Positions 33,567 to 46,963 of a stretch of DNA of 64,000 nt are shown here, piece after piece. How positions within the stretch are numbered: the stretch's first letter is position 1; the number at the start of each line of letters is the position of its first letter. The notes under the pieces were generated by a model. It made no database searches. It was given only the letters and a program-made list of their open reading frames with translations, and had not been told where the DNA came from. A program made the translations under genes and the position numbers. The DNA comes from Kappaphycus alvarezii (Eukaryota > Rhodophyta > Florideophyceae > Gigartinales > Solieriaceae), in assembly GCA_002205965.3 (NCBI GenBank), contig NADL03000062.1, positions 186,001-250,000 on the forward strand, given 5' to 3'.

Positions 33567-34832
33567 GTGCGGCTGTCATTAACGCATTCAGAACCCGCAA
33601 ATCCCAATCCAAACCCCGCCATCATCTGGCCCATTGCTCTTACTTCCGCACTTTCGTTATGGCGAGTGAGGCACCTAATGCTCCACACATCTCTACCGCT
33701 ACCCCTCCAGCCAGCCCTGCCGGCTCGCCGCATTATGACACTCCTGCTACCACTGCTGCAAATTCGGCAGGTTTTTCTGGCGCTAGAGACTCCACAAAAT
33801 CTAGCGATTGTTCCTCCTGCTTATGTCGCGACGAAAGTTTCATCGCTTGCGCCAGCACATAGGTGCATTGCGCCGGACGCTGTGTACTTTCTCGAATTTG
33901 CTGCGACTGGTACTATTGCCCGGCGATTGTCTCTGTCCCAAACCCCACACGTTTCAACGGTCCCTGACGTTATCATTCCATCTCCGGTGGCATCTACGGA
34001 GGTGTTGGAGAAGGATTACACCTCCGCTGTGGGTAAGTAACGCAAACGGAAGTAGAAAACACAGAGTAACGATTCTGGTAGTAAAAACATTTTTGCTGTC
34101 GGCGCAAACCCTCTCGTAACTATGTTTGAAAGCTATACTGCAAATTTTGCAAAGTATTACATTGGACGTAAGAAGGTGATGCAGAAGGTACCAGAAAGGG
34201 CCTGGAAGCAGTTGTATAAAGACTACACTGATGACCGGAAGGAGTAAGCGAGAGTAGTTGGCATGCTTTCTGCAGAACGAACGCTTCATGATGCTTTGCG
34301 CGGTGCCCTCTAAGGCATTTTCATTGGCGGTACAGACTGCAATATGAAAAAGATAGAGGAGTCTACCCCACAGCACGTGGATTTGTTTTCGAAGCTAAAG
34401 CAGACCGACACTTTTCATAAGAGAAAGATATCTGGCTTCCGCGAAAGTTTAGCTACAGGAGCGGTGGCGGCTGTTGTTGTTGGCACTGAAATACCTAGTG
34501 GTACGACCAGTCGCACCACTGAAGCCGCGTCTTGTTCTGTTTTAGTGCCCTGTACGAAGAAGGAAACGCTGTGCTCAGCAGTGGAGTCAATGTATATGAA
34601 GACGAAAGTTGTGGAGAAGGGGTTTACGGATCTCACACAGGCCGCTATATATCAGAATGCGTTTTGCGAGAAGTACATGCGGGGAAAGGAGGATTTACGA
34701 AAGGGTCAGATGCTTTTATTGAAAGTTGCAGGCGATCAGCGATCCCTCGAAATTCTTGTCGTTCTGAAGAACAAAGGAGTTATTTCGGAGGGTGAATTTA
34801 AGAAGCGTGCAAATATAGTGTTCTATCTGTAG
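33567..34832 (+). pseudogene. Decayed open frame, possible Harbinger accessory protein
   Basis: One frame runs 422 codons with only four stops (34038, 34053, 34245, 34311). The last 163 codons are uninterrupted and charged (KYMRGKEDLRKGQMLLLKVA … SLEILVVLKNKGVISEGEFK). An alternative start at 33659 (MASEAPNAPHISTATPPASP) gives an Ala/Ser/Pro/Thr-rich N-terminus like that of the accessory gene at 54133, after which the frame would have to change near 33840. It is convergent with a PIF/Harbinger transposase fragment 400 bases away, the same arrangement as at 54-57 kb. No DNA-binding domain is clearly visible, so the accessory role is an inference from position. Confidence 0.45.
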
Positions 34833-35233
34833 TAGCCCTGCTAACTTCTTGTTTAAGCTCTTCAAAGAGCGTAAATTCTATTCGGCTCCGCTTATTAAAG
34901 TTCGTCAGGATTGCAGCGTAATTGAAAAATACTGAATTGAACAATACCGCTGAAATGTTCTCCGCCTACTTGGAAGAGTTGTGGTAAAACGACGGAACTT
35001 GGATTTTAAACCTCCGATGACCGACTCAACATCAACAGCCCGCATCAAGCCGATTGAAATCCCGAAGCACAGGGCTGGAATCAGCATTCGTAATTTCCCA
35101 ATTATCTATGGTTCTCAAAATGATCTGATCGAGCCGATAAATCCGAGCTCACCCAGTAGATACTCTAGAGGTTTGAGATAAGTGTCATCAAACGTAAAGT
35201 AGTCTTGCTAGTTCATACACAAATGACTTGCTC

Positions 35234-35885
35234 TTAGGGTCCGTGTACCATGAAAAGAATCAGCATATCCGCGTCCACATAAATAAACAGACCGTCGTGG
35301 CCGATAAACACAGTGTTATTAAACCAGTAGATCTTATTTGTACCATTGAAGTAAAAACGGTATTCGCTACTTGACAGGCTATTTATTATGCACAAAGTCC
35401 CATTGATGTGTCCTATGTACCCGGGGAGCTCTGAAAGTCTGTTCCATACAGCAGCACTTCCTACATACAGCAGCACTTCCTTGTATATTTGGCCACGCCA
35501 CTTGTTGTGCCAGTACGTCATTCATTATCGAGCGGACATTTACGACATCGTTGTGCAAAGAGGTTCTGTTATAAACCCAGAAATTTCTCTCCCTTCGAAA
35601 ACCTGTTCCGGCCTTGAGATACAAAGTACAGGTGAGGTGCCTCTCGGATGAATTGAGCTTCGTCGGTCGCCCTGGCAGCAATCGCTCTTCTCCATGCCTA
35701 GTCCGTAGGGCAATAGTCACACAAATCCGCCAACTCAGGACCTCGAACTCAGCTTCGTGGAAGCCGATAATGTGCTGAAGTAACGATATATGCCCCGTTT
35801 GTACTAGATTGGGGTGTTCTACCTTCGGCAGAAGGGTGTTGACAGAGTACTCACCCTTTTTCTCCTCATCTCCTATCTCTTGCAT
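35234..35885 (-). pseudogene. PIF/Harbinger transposase fragment
   Basis: Minus-strand translation shows LSELPGYIGHINGTLCIINS … EYRFYFNGTNKIYWFNNTVF … DGLFIYV, matching the block around the first catalytic Asp of PIF/Harbinger enzymes (usually GxIDGT) and the following NGHKR…DGLI region; here the Asp is Asn. Upstream parts (FWVYNRTSLHNDVVNVRSIM) fit the helical segment before the catalytic core. Two frames are involved, and the last third with the catalytic Glu is missing. It belongs to a different Harbinger lineage from the copy at 55661-56788. A 15-base unit, TACAGCAGCACTTCC, is duplicated at 35447 and 35464. Confidence 0.75.
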
Positions 35886-37370
35886 GATGAGACACCTCAG
35901 TTTGATGGCACAAGCTGCCCCTCTATAACTCTAAAGTACTCTGTTCAATTGGTACCAGTGTCCGCTACGGACCGTCCTCCTCCTCTACATTAGCCAGATA
36001 CATCGTCACGAAAGCAGGTCCAGCTGCGGTGCTGAATGCAGCAGCAGCACAAATTCCAGCAGAGCCAGCACAGCGAGAGCGGGCGGCGATGGCAGTGCAA
36101 GAGCGTGAAGGGCAGCAGGGGAGCGTGAAGGCGCGATGTAGATAGGAAAGCCCAGGATTAGAGCGCCGAAAAAAGCGAATGAAAATAGCATGGTTTCAAG
36201 AGAAACGTCGCCCAGTGCTGCATTTTGAGGTAATTGAACTACTTCTGAATTTTAAGATGATGTAAAGTGTATTTTTGACCTCCTCAACTGTGCAAGAATT
36301 TCTAAACATCAAATAGGTAAACAAAAAAAGATTATTTCCGGATCTATCTTGAAATCGTGTACTTTATACTCTCAACCCTTGAATATTCATAAATCTGCTA
36401 TTGTTTACAAAATCTCAGCCCAAGATTAAAGCTTAAACCCCCAAATTTGGCTCTGAGCGAATTTATGAATTTCTGATTTAAGGTTATAATCAACATATAG
36501 TTTACCTTTCCAATGTTCCAATGTTGATTTAAGCAGAAATTTACGAAGTTAAACTGATTTCTTAGATGAATTTGTAATTTTTAAAGGCCTCAAACTAATT
36601 AAAGTAGTATAGAAGCCTACGATTATAATCTAGCGTAAACTTCCGAAAATAAATATAAATAAGTATAATTTAAAGAATAAAACGGTTCATCGAAATCTTT
36701 TACCATTTTAGACCCTTAGAAAACTTGTAAACGTGTGATAATATAAAAAATTAGATAAAACTTCTGAACAAAAATAGTAGAACTTTTAAACTTTTCGGAA
36801 AATCTTCTCTCAACTTACTCTACTTGATTCTATTTATTCCAAAATAAAACCCTCTGACACTGGAAATTTCAAAAATTACTGAGCACGTTGTTTTAGAGGT
36901 AAAAAATAATTCTTACAGCTTCAAATGAAGCAATATATATCATACAAAGTGATATATATTGTTCGCCCGCCATTAAATATTCACTTCAAATATGCTGATG
37001 TCTGTCGAGAATCTATATCCACCCATATTCGTTATTATTGAAGAGCATAGTTTCGATCTAGCATATTCAAAAGGAATATTTGGGATCAAATGAACTATCT
37101 TACTCAAAAATAGATGGAACTTGTATTCAGAATAATTCATTTTTTGGAAAACTAAACCAGTTCATTGTTTCATGTAGTCACAGATTATTTATTGTGAGTC
37201 GACTTTTTTGAAGTAAAGCAAAAACTTGACAATTGGCAACCCCTCCTTGGCAGCTATTTTGAACGGACTACACCCTTCTCCCCACTTTCCAAAGCACTTA
37301 ATCCTAGCCCATCACTGTCTTCCCTTCATTGGCTTCAGGCCCAACTGAAGTAAAAGATTACCTCTGTCGT
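35886..37370. other. No gene; GC-rich patch then AT-rich DNA
   Basis: 36000-36150 is a conspicuously GC-rich, CAG/GCAG-rich patch with open frames on both strands (one on the minus strand, 36191-36006, is very hydrophobic). It may be a relic of the neighbouring transposon. The rest is AT-rich and empty. Confidence 0.4.
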
Positions 37371-37376
37371 CAAAAC

Positions 37377-37800
37377 TTAAAATGTCTGACGAAGCTTGCC
37401 ACTTGCCACCTGGTCAAGATCGAAGCACAGGAGTCGGAGGAGGGCGACTCGGCGGAGGAAGGTGATTAGGCAGGGGATTGCTTCGAGGAGAGAATGGCCC
37501 AAGAGATGGCATACGGTATGGAAGAAGAGGAGAATGAGGACGAGCTGTGAAAGAAGGAGAGGAAGATTAGTAGTCAGCAGATGAAAAAGGGGTGTCGATC
37601 CGAGTCGTATGGGGGGCGGAATGAATGAGCTTGGTTGTACCCGGTTGTCCCAGCCATGGAATCGGTTGGAATGGATTGAGATGACCTGTATTCGATGCAT
37701 AAAAGGGTATAAAATTGTGGGCCATCCACTGGCATATGTGGGTATTACATTATTACTTAATGATGTCTTAAGGGAAGTTTTAGGTCTATAGGTTGGAAGT
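37377..37800. other. Gene-like patch of unknown nature
   Basis: Open frames overlap on both strands (plus 37396-37584, Arg-rich; minus 37700-37377, Leu-rich). A third plus frame starts MSDEACHLPPGQDRSTGVGG at 37382 but stops after 27 codons. The composition suggests an old coding fragment; strand and product cannot be decided. Confidence 0.25.
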
Positions 37801-40800
37801 TTCGAGGAGTAGATTCATTTACTTTCTTTCAGGTATCTTTTTTCAAACTATTTGCGTTTACATGAAGTCTTTTTCTACTTTTTCAGGTATTTATACTAGT
37901 CCATATAAGCTGAGCAAATTACCTCCTCCATGAGACAGAAAGCAAGTTAGTAGTCAACTTCAAACCAAAACCTTGAAACAATTCCCTAGGCTCTAAGCGA
38001 GGTGGTAGAACCCTCCTCTTTAGAATTGGTCACTAGAAAAGCCACACAGTATTCACTTCAAATCCTCGCAATCGTCCGTTAACGTCTTGGGCCGGCCCTG
38101 TAGGAGTTTTATTTAGTGTTACCCATCAGTGACGATTTATCCCCACAACGCACTAGCGGCGAGGATAAAACCGACCACATCTTCGATACATTAAAATAAC
38201 CCCAAACCCCCTGTTATAGTCTGCTGTAACACTCTAGTTGCTCACAACAGTTCTCACCTCGGGTAATTCCTGTTTCCTTTCCATTGGTACAAATTTTACC
38301 CTATCATTTCGTACTTCCGTTGAGGTTTTTGCACCTGTAGCACGATATTTGGCGGTTTATTTGTAAGACCTCGGGCGAATTCAGTCACTATAACATCATT
38401 CACATCATAGATCCTTCCAATGCTTACTTGCAGCTCAAGGGTAGCAGAGTGCAGAAATGGAAGAGTTCCATTATACCTAAGTTAATGTTTTGAGGATAGA
38501 TAAGAACGGTGAAGAGAATACTGCAATAAGTTTCGCGTATTTGTTTGATGACATCAGGGCGACTTACAAGGCAAATTTTAGAGCTGGATGGATGGTCCCT
38601 GTATGAAAAATGGCCATGACTTCAAGAAAGATTATATGTGTCTTTTCAAGTAACACGCAATAGCAATAGAGTCCGATGAGATGATTCGGTGCCATCAAAG
38701 CCCGTTTAAATTTACAGATTTTTTTGGGCTCATCGGCTACCGTGTACAGTCTTTACGAGAAGTCAGGGCATGACGACGAAGCAAAGTACGGGATAATCCA
38801 CAAAGCCACGACAGTCTATAAATAACCCCGGTAGGAAAAAAACCTTACTGCTAACCTGGAAAGGCCCTATTTGTTTCTGTAATGAGGGAGGATCAAAACC
38901 TAAAATATAAAGTAAAAGTAAATTTTCCCACTGAATTCAGTTCTAGTGAGGGGATAGATTTTTTGTTACTTTTTGAAAACTTTATGGGAAAAACATGGTC
39001 CTTCTGTAAATAAACAGTCGCTAATGAATTCAAAGGTATAGAAAATAAAGATTCATAGAACAGTAATTTCCTACCAACACAATGGTTCTACATCAGAATT
39101 TTTTGCAAAAGATCTAGTCACGCCTCTGACGACTAAATTGATGGCCATCTGAAACGTATGAAGAAAGGCCTTTGCGCAACTTGTTGTATCCAATACCTGA
39201 ATCTGAATATTGTGGTGCTAATAAGAACCACAGAACCACAGAACAATAAATACAGGAGTTTTGAAGGGTTGATGCTAGTTTATGACGAATTATTTTGGCA
39301 TTTAGACTAAATTTCTGTAGTTTTCTGCTCATCTTAAGCTGGAAACCTTATTAAATGCCCCCATCCTAGATAGATTTGGCCTATTTCAGACAAAATCTAC
39401 TATATTTTTAATGGGGGAAAATATTAAGATGGCTTGGGCAATGTTTTTTTCACTTTTCAAATGAAGATTTGTCGTAAATTACCTCCAGACTATGTCTTTG
39501 TCTGATTAAAAAAATCAGACAGGCTTTCTAATGTCCCTTAATCCATAATAATGTCCTCACATGAGGATAATGTAGTTTATTATGCTAGTATTTACACGGA
39601 ATTGGCAACAAAAGATATTTTTGGGGCCCTATATTTACTATAAAGGAGCTCTCCAAATATATAATTATTCAAATTGTATGTTTATGGTTGGAAGATTCTT
39701 CAGAGGAAAAATATACAGAATTATGACTAAAAAACCCACTTGTAAGGGGTACAAAGATTAAATATCACAATTTGACTTTAACACAAGATTTTTCCGAGAG
39801 CAGATACGTTTTGTGCATCACGCGAAAGGTAAAATACCGCATTGTGTTTATGAGCTCTACTACTGAACGAAGAATGTGTTGGCGTAAAATGATACAGTAT
39901 CAACTATTTTCTCACTAAAAATTATCTTAATTCTGTCCTCATAGGTAGACAATGGTTCCTCAGAAACTAGAAACATTTCAAGATTTTTAATACAGACAAA
40001 ATGCTAATTATGTAAATATTCGCGTGCATTATGAATTCTTTCACTGTCTTCCATGCAATGAACGTTCCAAGGAACTTAAGTTTCAATTTATTTTAATGGC
40101 TAATATTGTGAGAAACATTACTCTAATGCGTTGTATGATATGTTTGCTTTATACTCAACCAGTTAAAGTTATTTCTATTCATTCAGCAGTTCAAACTATA
40201 TACTGTTAGTATTGAGACATCATTCGGTTGAAATATATATGTAGAGGATATACGGAATAGTCTCATTAAAAAAATAATAAAGTAAAGCTACATTTATCGC
40301 AGTATAAATGCGAGTAAAAAAGGTCACAGATTAATTGCGGTGCTTCTAATGCAGTTATTAGAATTTATTCAGAGCAATAATGAAGACATTGGAGCTTCAA
40401 AAAGAAGCACAAATTTCTTCTGTCCTATATTTCGGATAAATTGAATCTTTAAAATAACTGGCGTCCTCTTTCATCTAAAAGTATACTTCATTGTTATTTG
40501 CTCTAGAAAACGCTAATTGTTATAATCAGTTTATATAATGGAACATCACCAATTTCAAATAACATATTATAAGAAACTTAGCACATAAATTGTGATATGG
40601 CCCCTACAAGACCGCTTTTTGTCTAGTTAATGAAAAGTAGATATAGCTAATAAAATATGAAGTACCAGTCTTTTAACCCATTTTAGTATTCTAAATGCAT
40701 TTTAAGTGGATAAAGTATATTTTTTTGATACAGAAATTATCAGTCTACAGAGAAACTATGCCCTACCCTTTTCCGGTGAAATTGATAAAAACTTAGAACA

Positions 40801-43800
40801 TTTACACAGCTTTACTCTATGCCCGAAAAAGAGAGATACAAACAATAAAATTCTTGTTAATATAATTCTGGGCAAGAAGTTTCTCGCGTCAGCCAGAACT
40901 TAAAAATCTCCAGGTTGATTATATAACTGCTCTCTACGCCTGATTTTAAAGCCTTTTGTCTCTTTTTCTCGACCTTTCGGTCATTTTAGTATAACCTAAG
41001 TAATCCTACCATTTTAGTAGTCTATTAGTACCTAGAAACCCTCTTTTTCAATTCTCAACACACCATTCCAATACTAATCGACGCTCCGTTCGTTCGTGCA
41101 GTGTCAAATACTTCGCTTTATTTTTTTTTTCAAATTACGTTGAGCCATCAGGAACCCCTCCTGCAAATCGTAACGTGGGATCAGGATAATGGCGAAACAT
41201 AAGAAACTTTGCTTCCTGTACATGTATTATGTGCTGATATTACGCTTCCTGTTGCATACAGAAGGCCAAACTACTAATCAGGGAGTGTTCTACTGGCTTT
41301 TTGGAAAAATTTATTGAGAGATATCAAAATAGTGCCATCTGGTCGGTCTGTACACGTGTACAAGCCACTCGATAAGACTATGAGTTTAAGAGCCTAAAAA
41401 TTGTAAACTAACGCTCCCCTGAGTAGTAACTCAAGTTACAAACAGTATAGTAAATACGAAGCGTGCATATATTTATATCAGAGCGGAAAGTCCAAGCATT
41501 TTTAGTTTTTCTAAACCTATAGAGCAACAGATCCTCCCAAAAATCTCCGTTAAGTGCTAAATGTAGATTGATATTCGCAAAATATCTTCGCGCAGGCTTC
41601 ATTTCATTGCAGGAGCCTCGTTTTTGAACCATTGTTTCGACTTTGGAGACTTTTACTAAGGATTTTGAGACAAACTGTAACGTAATTCAGTAAAAAAGTG
41701 TCTGAATTAGTAATATGAGACGACTTCGGCGGGAAAGTTTTACTGTTTGTTGTCTGAAGGTAAATAATCGTATATACCAGATGGAAACCGCCACATACAA
41801 TTATTCAGAGATTAAATATCATGTAAGTACTCTAATTTGAATTTATTTACTATTACAACTACAAACGACTAGTGTATTTACCCTTGAGCTTATGCCGTAT
41901 GGCACATGAAGAAGGCTTTTATTCCTGTCAATGGAACTCGAAAAAGCAAATATATACTTTCTGTCTTTTCTTTGTAGATTCGCTCAGAGTTATCACATTC
42001 GTTATAATTTAAGAGCCTCTATAGCCCCCTAGGTTCCAATTAAGAATCGACTTTACAAAAAAAGTCATAATAGTCCACAACTGAAGATTCTTAGCTGTTT
42101 ATGTTGAATTTAACCAATGAAAACTTTAAAGTCAGTAACCTAATGAGAGCAACTCCGAATTATAAATATTTTCCCTAGTGATAATTTAAAAACTAAGATG
42201 AATCTCTTGATTTTCTCAAATTTTTGACAAACTAAAACCAAAAAGCAGAGCAAAACTACAACTTCCTGGATTTTTACATTTTTTGGGCGCATAAGGAAGA
42301 TCAATCATAGCAATAAAATTCTATGTTTAAATAAAATAGTTCTCTTCATATATTTGAGTTCTTTGAAATAGTAATAGATTCAGGAAATTAACAATGGTTG
42401 CCTCTGCTATTTAGAAGAGACTCCGCAAACAGAAGAAAGATCACTTTTTACCTTCTTTTAGTCTGAACTTAGTAATAGAGCTTTCAGAAAGGAGTTACAC
42501 CCATATTTTGAGCTCACACGAGTGCAAAATAACAGATCTGAGATACCTTTTACAGGTAAATAGGTCATTAAATGGTTTATGTTTGTAGAAACATAGTTTG
42601 GTTTCAAAAAGTGCAATACCCGATACTACGATTATACATTATTTTGAAGAAAATGTCACAGATCAATTAGCTCTATCTTTAAATTGCTTTTCAGACACTG
42701 AATTAATCCATAGTAAGAGTCAAATATCTAAGTACCTTATAAACTCATAATTAGTTTTCATAGTTCCTCATAATTTTCGCAAGGATCTTTATCTTAGTTA
42801 AGTGATTTGCGTACAAGCTCAGTCACTGTACAGAACTTCATAGATCTGAGCGCACCAGAATTGAAGTGCAAAAAAAGGGGGCAATGTACTCATTTGAAAT
42901 CAAAAGAGGTAAGTAATTATAGGCAGATTGAGATAGTTCATCGCAGAACCAGAAATATATTTGATAGAATTCGATAACATTCAGCCCTTTTCGTCATTCA
43001 AAAACTATTTCTCGGTGTTTCAATCACAAAAAGCCAATTTGCACGCCTTTCATCAATGACAAACATTTTCAAGTGACTGGATAATGAATGTGCCTTCTCC
43101 GAGCTGAATGAACTTTTTGCAGCTGGTGTAACGATATCGTCGCGCAAGACATTTGCTTTTACGCCTCCAAGAACTATAGATCTTTCAAAAAAATCTGCAA
43201 GTCTACTTTGCATCGATCATCTTTAGAAGCCCTTTTAGGAGGGATTTAATATGCTAAACGGCAGTATCTAAAATTTTTTAATTAGTGTCCCGATATTATT
43301 TCTAACAGTTTTCTAAATTAAATTATTTCCAATAAAAACGCCTAAAACTTGAAAATTCTCCTTAATTGGTAAAAATAGTAAGTTTTTCAATAGAAAGAGT
43401 CTTATTCTTGCCAATAGGAGGCTAAAAAAGGATTACCTTATTTTCAACTGTATTATAACCCATGCCTACAATTAGAACAAAGAGTTTAAATACTATCACA
43501 ACCAGTTTGACAGGTCTGTATAATCTTCAATTTGAAAACGTTGGCTGCAAATTTGACTCCCAAGCCCTCGCTTGTGCAACCGCCTCTGGGCCGCCATTTA
43601 ACCTCCATGGACTAGTCACAATTTTTCTTTGTTCTTTGTGTAAATGTTTCGTATTGAATTAAGTCATCATTCAAATACAAATTTGTTATCTTACTTTAGC
43701 TTCCTTAAAAACTCTCTGTATTCTTGAAACAACAGGCAACATCGAGATATTTGCACAATATCTATTTCAAGATTGGTTCTAAATCTACAAAACAGTTTGC

Positions 43801-45100
43801 CAAGATTGGGGTTGCAAAATTTGCTGTTAACTGATCTCTCAGTCTTGCAATACTTTTATGTTGCAGATATGGGTCTAACGGCCCAACTGTTCAGAAGCGC
43901 AAATCATCCCTCAAAACCGCTCTTGAAGAAGAAAAAAGGACGCCAGCAATCTGTTAGAACTCGTGAAAAGTGATGATTCCTCAATTTTTACATGATAAGG
44001 TTTGGAACTTCAGCAAACAAAATCTCATAAAAATTGCCACTGCCATATTTTAACTCATCTGACCCTCCTGGCCTCACTTTCTATTGCAAGTCATTTACTG
44101 ACATTTTTCGCGACTAATAAAACAGGACCTATTACTTAAAATAAATTTAGCTGTATTTTGTTTACTGTTTATCCTTGTAAGGGTGTGTTTCAGTTACTAA
44201 ATTCAAAGGGACACTAAAAGTGCAACTTGGAGTTTTGCTGGAATTTTCGAGACAACAAGGAATAAGTAATTTTCCAATATTCTAAATTTTACGAACTGTT
44301 GATTCCTTCTGTGTTGAACAGATGGTAGTGTGTTTTTGAAAAAATGAACTTAAAAAAGGATGTTTGCTTTCAAAATTGCACTGCTTGAATTGCATGACGA
44401 CAGTACCGTTTGTGGAATACTTTGAGGGCAGCATCGCAAGACAGTGAATATAACGGTCACTTTTGATCAAAACATGATACTTCAAAGCTTGCGAAGGATT
44501 TTGTAAAAGATTTGAGCTATCTATCCAAACCCAGATCTAAGACTCCGGTCTATTCACTGGAGGGCGGAATGAAACCAGTTCAAACGTCGATTACCTTGTG
44601 TGGGACAAAGTTTTTTTAGCACTATGAGATCTTCCCATCGAAGAGACAGTCAAAATCTCCATAAGATTTGCCTTTATACTCTATTAGAAGATGGAGTTAA
44701 AAGTTGTTTTCTACAATGATCGTTCGGGATGACCCCAAGTCTGACGAGCAAGACCTCTAGGGATCGAATCCTGTGCATTAGTGCCAGGCACTGACGTCAT
44801 TGGGAGGGAAGAACAGAGTAGCCGAGGTCATTTCCGCATCTACAGAAATTGGAGAAGATAATTCAAGATACAATGTGCCGCGGACTTCGAACTCGTATTA
44901 TCGCCGAGTGTTGCGTCAGGCCTCACTGTGAGGCCGCCACAGAAGTTGGAGAACATAAGAGAAGCAGTGGGGTCATAGAGCCTCCGGGCTCAAGGCCAAT
45001 AATTCCAAGAGATTTCTTCAGAGTATTGCGGTCGTGCCTTTTGTTACAATAGCGACGTTATAGCACACCATGGAAGCGCCAGATACACGAGGAAAAAGGG
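37801..45100. other. Mostly AT-rich gene desert
   Basis: Slightly more mixed composition at 38000-38900 and 44500-45100 without a recognisable domain. A 71-codon minus frame at 43213-42998 (SIVLGGVKANVLRDDIVTPA) is the least random-looking piece but has no known match. No tRNA or rRNA was recognised. Confidence 0.5.
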
Positions 45101-45406
45101 AGTGGATTTGGATGCTTAACTGGTTAGGGATGCAGGACGGTTATTTCCGGAAGCGTAGGAGGGGCTGGTCTGTATAGTAGAGAGTATGACCTCACAAGAC
45201 TGGTACAAGACCAGTCGTAAGGTATGCTGCGTTGACGAAACCATCGTCGCAGGGTGTCTTTGCATAGGGACAGATCGTCCCCGCCTGAAGGTCTGGCCAC
45301 GTCTATCAGCACCACAAATGCGTGCGGGTGTCACTCGCCAAGAGTGGATATCGACACTGGGATCAAAAAAGTCTTGACGCTTTCGCGGCTCCAGTCTTTA
45401 GGGGGT

Positions 45407-46963
45407 TTACGTTGTTGAGGCGCTTTGTGAAGTGCACCCATTTATAATCTGCATTACAGTAGCCACCGCATCCGCACACTGTAAGCATGCAAGCCACTTT
45501 TCCTCTACAGTCCAAAGTGGACTTTTGACTTGCTCAAACAACTCGCTGCGACATTTGGGCCTTGAAGCACTCACTCCGCCCACTTTGGACAAACTTGATC
45601 GAGTCCCCGACCGCTACCGCCTTGAACTTGCGATCGCAACCGGGCAGTCGCCTCAACCAAAAGCTCCCCATCTGCCTCTTCTCCACCAACTTTAATTCTA
45701 CCAGGTCCTCGATTGTCACCGACGCAACAGTCCATGCACCTCCACCTTTGCATCTTCTCTACCAAACATCTGGTACGGCCCATCCCCCAACCCCTGCAGC
45801 CGCACCAGTCCAGCAACCGACAATGATATCAGCGACAAGGCATTCAAATGCGTCATGTCCACCCGTCGTCGTCCATCCTGCCCTTTGATACTTTCATACA
45901 GCTCCATACTCACATAACTCAGCCCATACTCCAGCGTCCAAATAACCCGCTCAAGGCACGAGACAGACCACGACGACTCGACAAAGTCATTGCAACAATT
46001 CCGCGTTATATCCCACATCAACAAATCCTTGGTCAATGCCTCATGGCCGTCCGACACGCACCCAACAAACCGCACAAACCGCAGCTCACGATCCACCAGT
46101 AAAATCTGCTCCAACTCACATCCCTTACTTCGCACCAGATCCCATCCCGGTTCCGGGTAACACTTGTCAAACACGAAAAACATCACCAACGATAACGCGC
46201 CGTACACGCAACGATCCTCCTCCTTCCAATGACCGTTCATGTAATATGCTTCAAACCCCGCGCCGCGCGCATGAAACAGCGCGTACATGGCGAGGGTAGA
46301 TTCGTATAGATTTTGGGGGACGTATTTGAAATTGGTGCGTCGTTGGCCGAATCGTATGTACCATACGTTACCGTAGGATAGCATTTGGGTGGACCATGTT
46401 CGAAGAAAGCGTGCAATGTGTGTTGCGGGGCTTTGCTCCACGTCTTGCAGGAGCTGTAAAAGTTTCTTAAAGACAAGCCGGAACTTTTCCGACGCCTCTG
46501 CTCTTTGTCTGATGCTTTTCACAATTTCCTTTAGTTTTATTGCGGTCCCTTCTGGATCGCGTCGAGCCATACGAGAATGGCCACTATTTTGGTGAATGCC
46601 GCGAAGAGTGACATGCATAGCAGCATTCCGATGCGAGTGAGGTGCGATGGGTATACATACTCGTAGCTGTCAGTTTCGAAAGAGGGACGGTTCAGCCACT
46701 CTTGAAAAAGATCCTTTTCTTCGAGTCTGACCTCCGTTGCTGCTCCTGTGTTGAATATCCTGGACCTTTTCGTGAAACGACTTGGGCTGCGTACTAGGCG
46801 AAGCACCAGACAGCGTATCACGGATATGGTTTCAAGGAGCCAAATACAGGTGTAGTGCGCAATGGGCTGCAAGGTTGAACCAGAACATCCAAAAAGGTGT
46901 CGGGGAGAGAGGGTAACCGCCGTCTTCTTCTGGACGATCAGGCGGTAGTGAGCTGGAGTTCAT
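45407..46963 (-). pseudogene. Unrecognised membrane protein, frame-broken
   Basis: The likely start is an ATG at 46963 (MNSSSLPPDRPEEDGGYPLS) followed by a hydrophobic stretch FWMFWFNLAAHCALHLYL. The protein continues in a second frame (46872-46560; hydrophobic MLLCMSLFAAFTKIVAILVW) and then in an uninterrupted 300-codon frame (46618-45716) holding QLLQDVEQSPATHIARFLRT, a membrane-like YGALSLVMFFVFDKCY, and HLNALSLISLSVAGLVRLQG. Pieces ending at 45534 and 45407 complete it. At least three junctions can be explained by a single base gained or lost in a short run (GGG near 46560, GG near 45716, TT near 46865). Roughly 500 residues, several hydrophobic segments, and long hydrophilic parts with conserved-looking Trp and Cys. 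The family is not recognised; it may be specific to red algae. Confidence 0.6.

Noticed and set aside
44740-44800. A tRNA T-arm-like GGATCGAATCC
   Set aside because: No matching A box, anticodon arm or acceptor stem at the right spacing.
45432-46595. Plus-strand open frames opposite the membrane-protein gene
   Set aside because: Their translations are Pro/His/Thr-rich and domain-free, while the minus strand has a 300-codon frame with hydrophobic segments.
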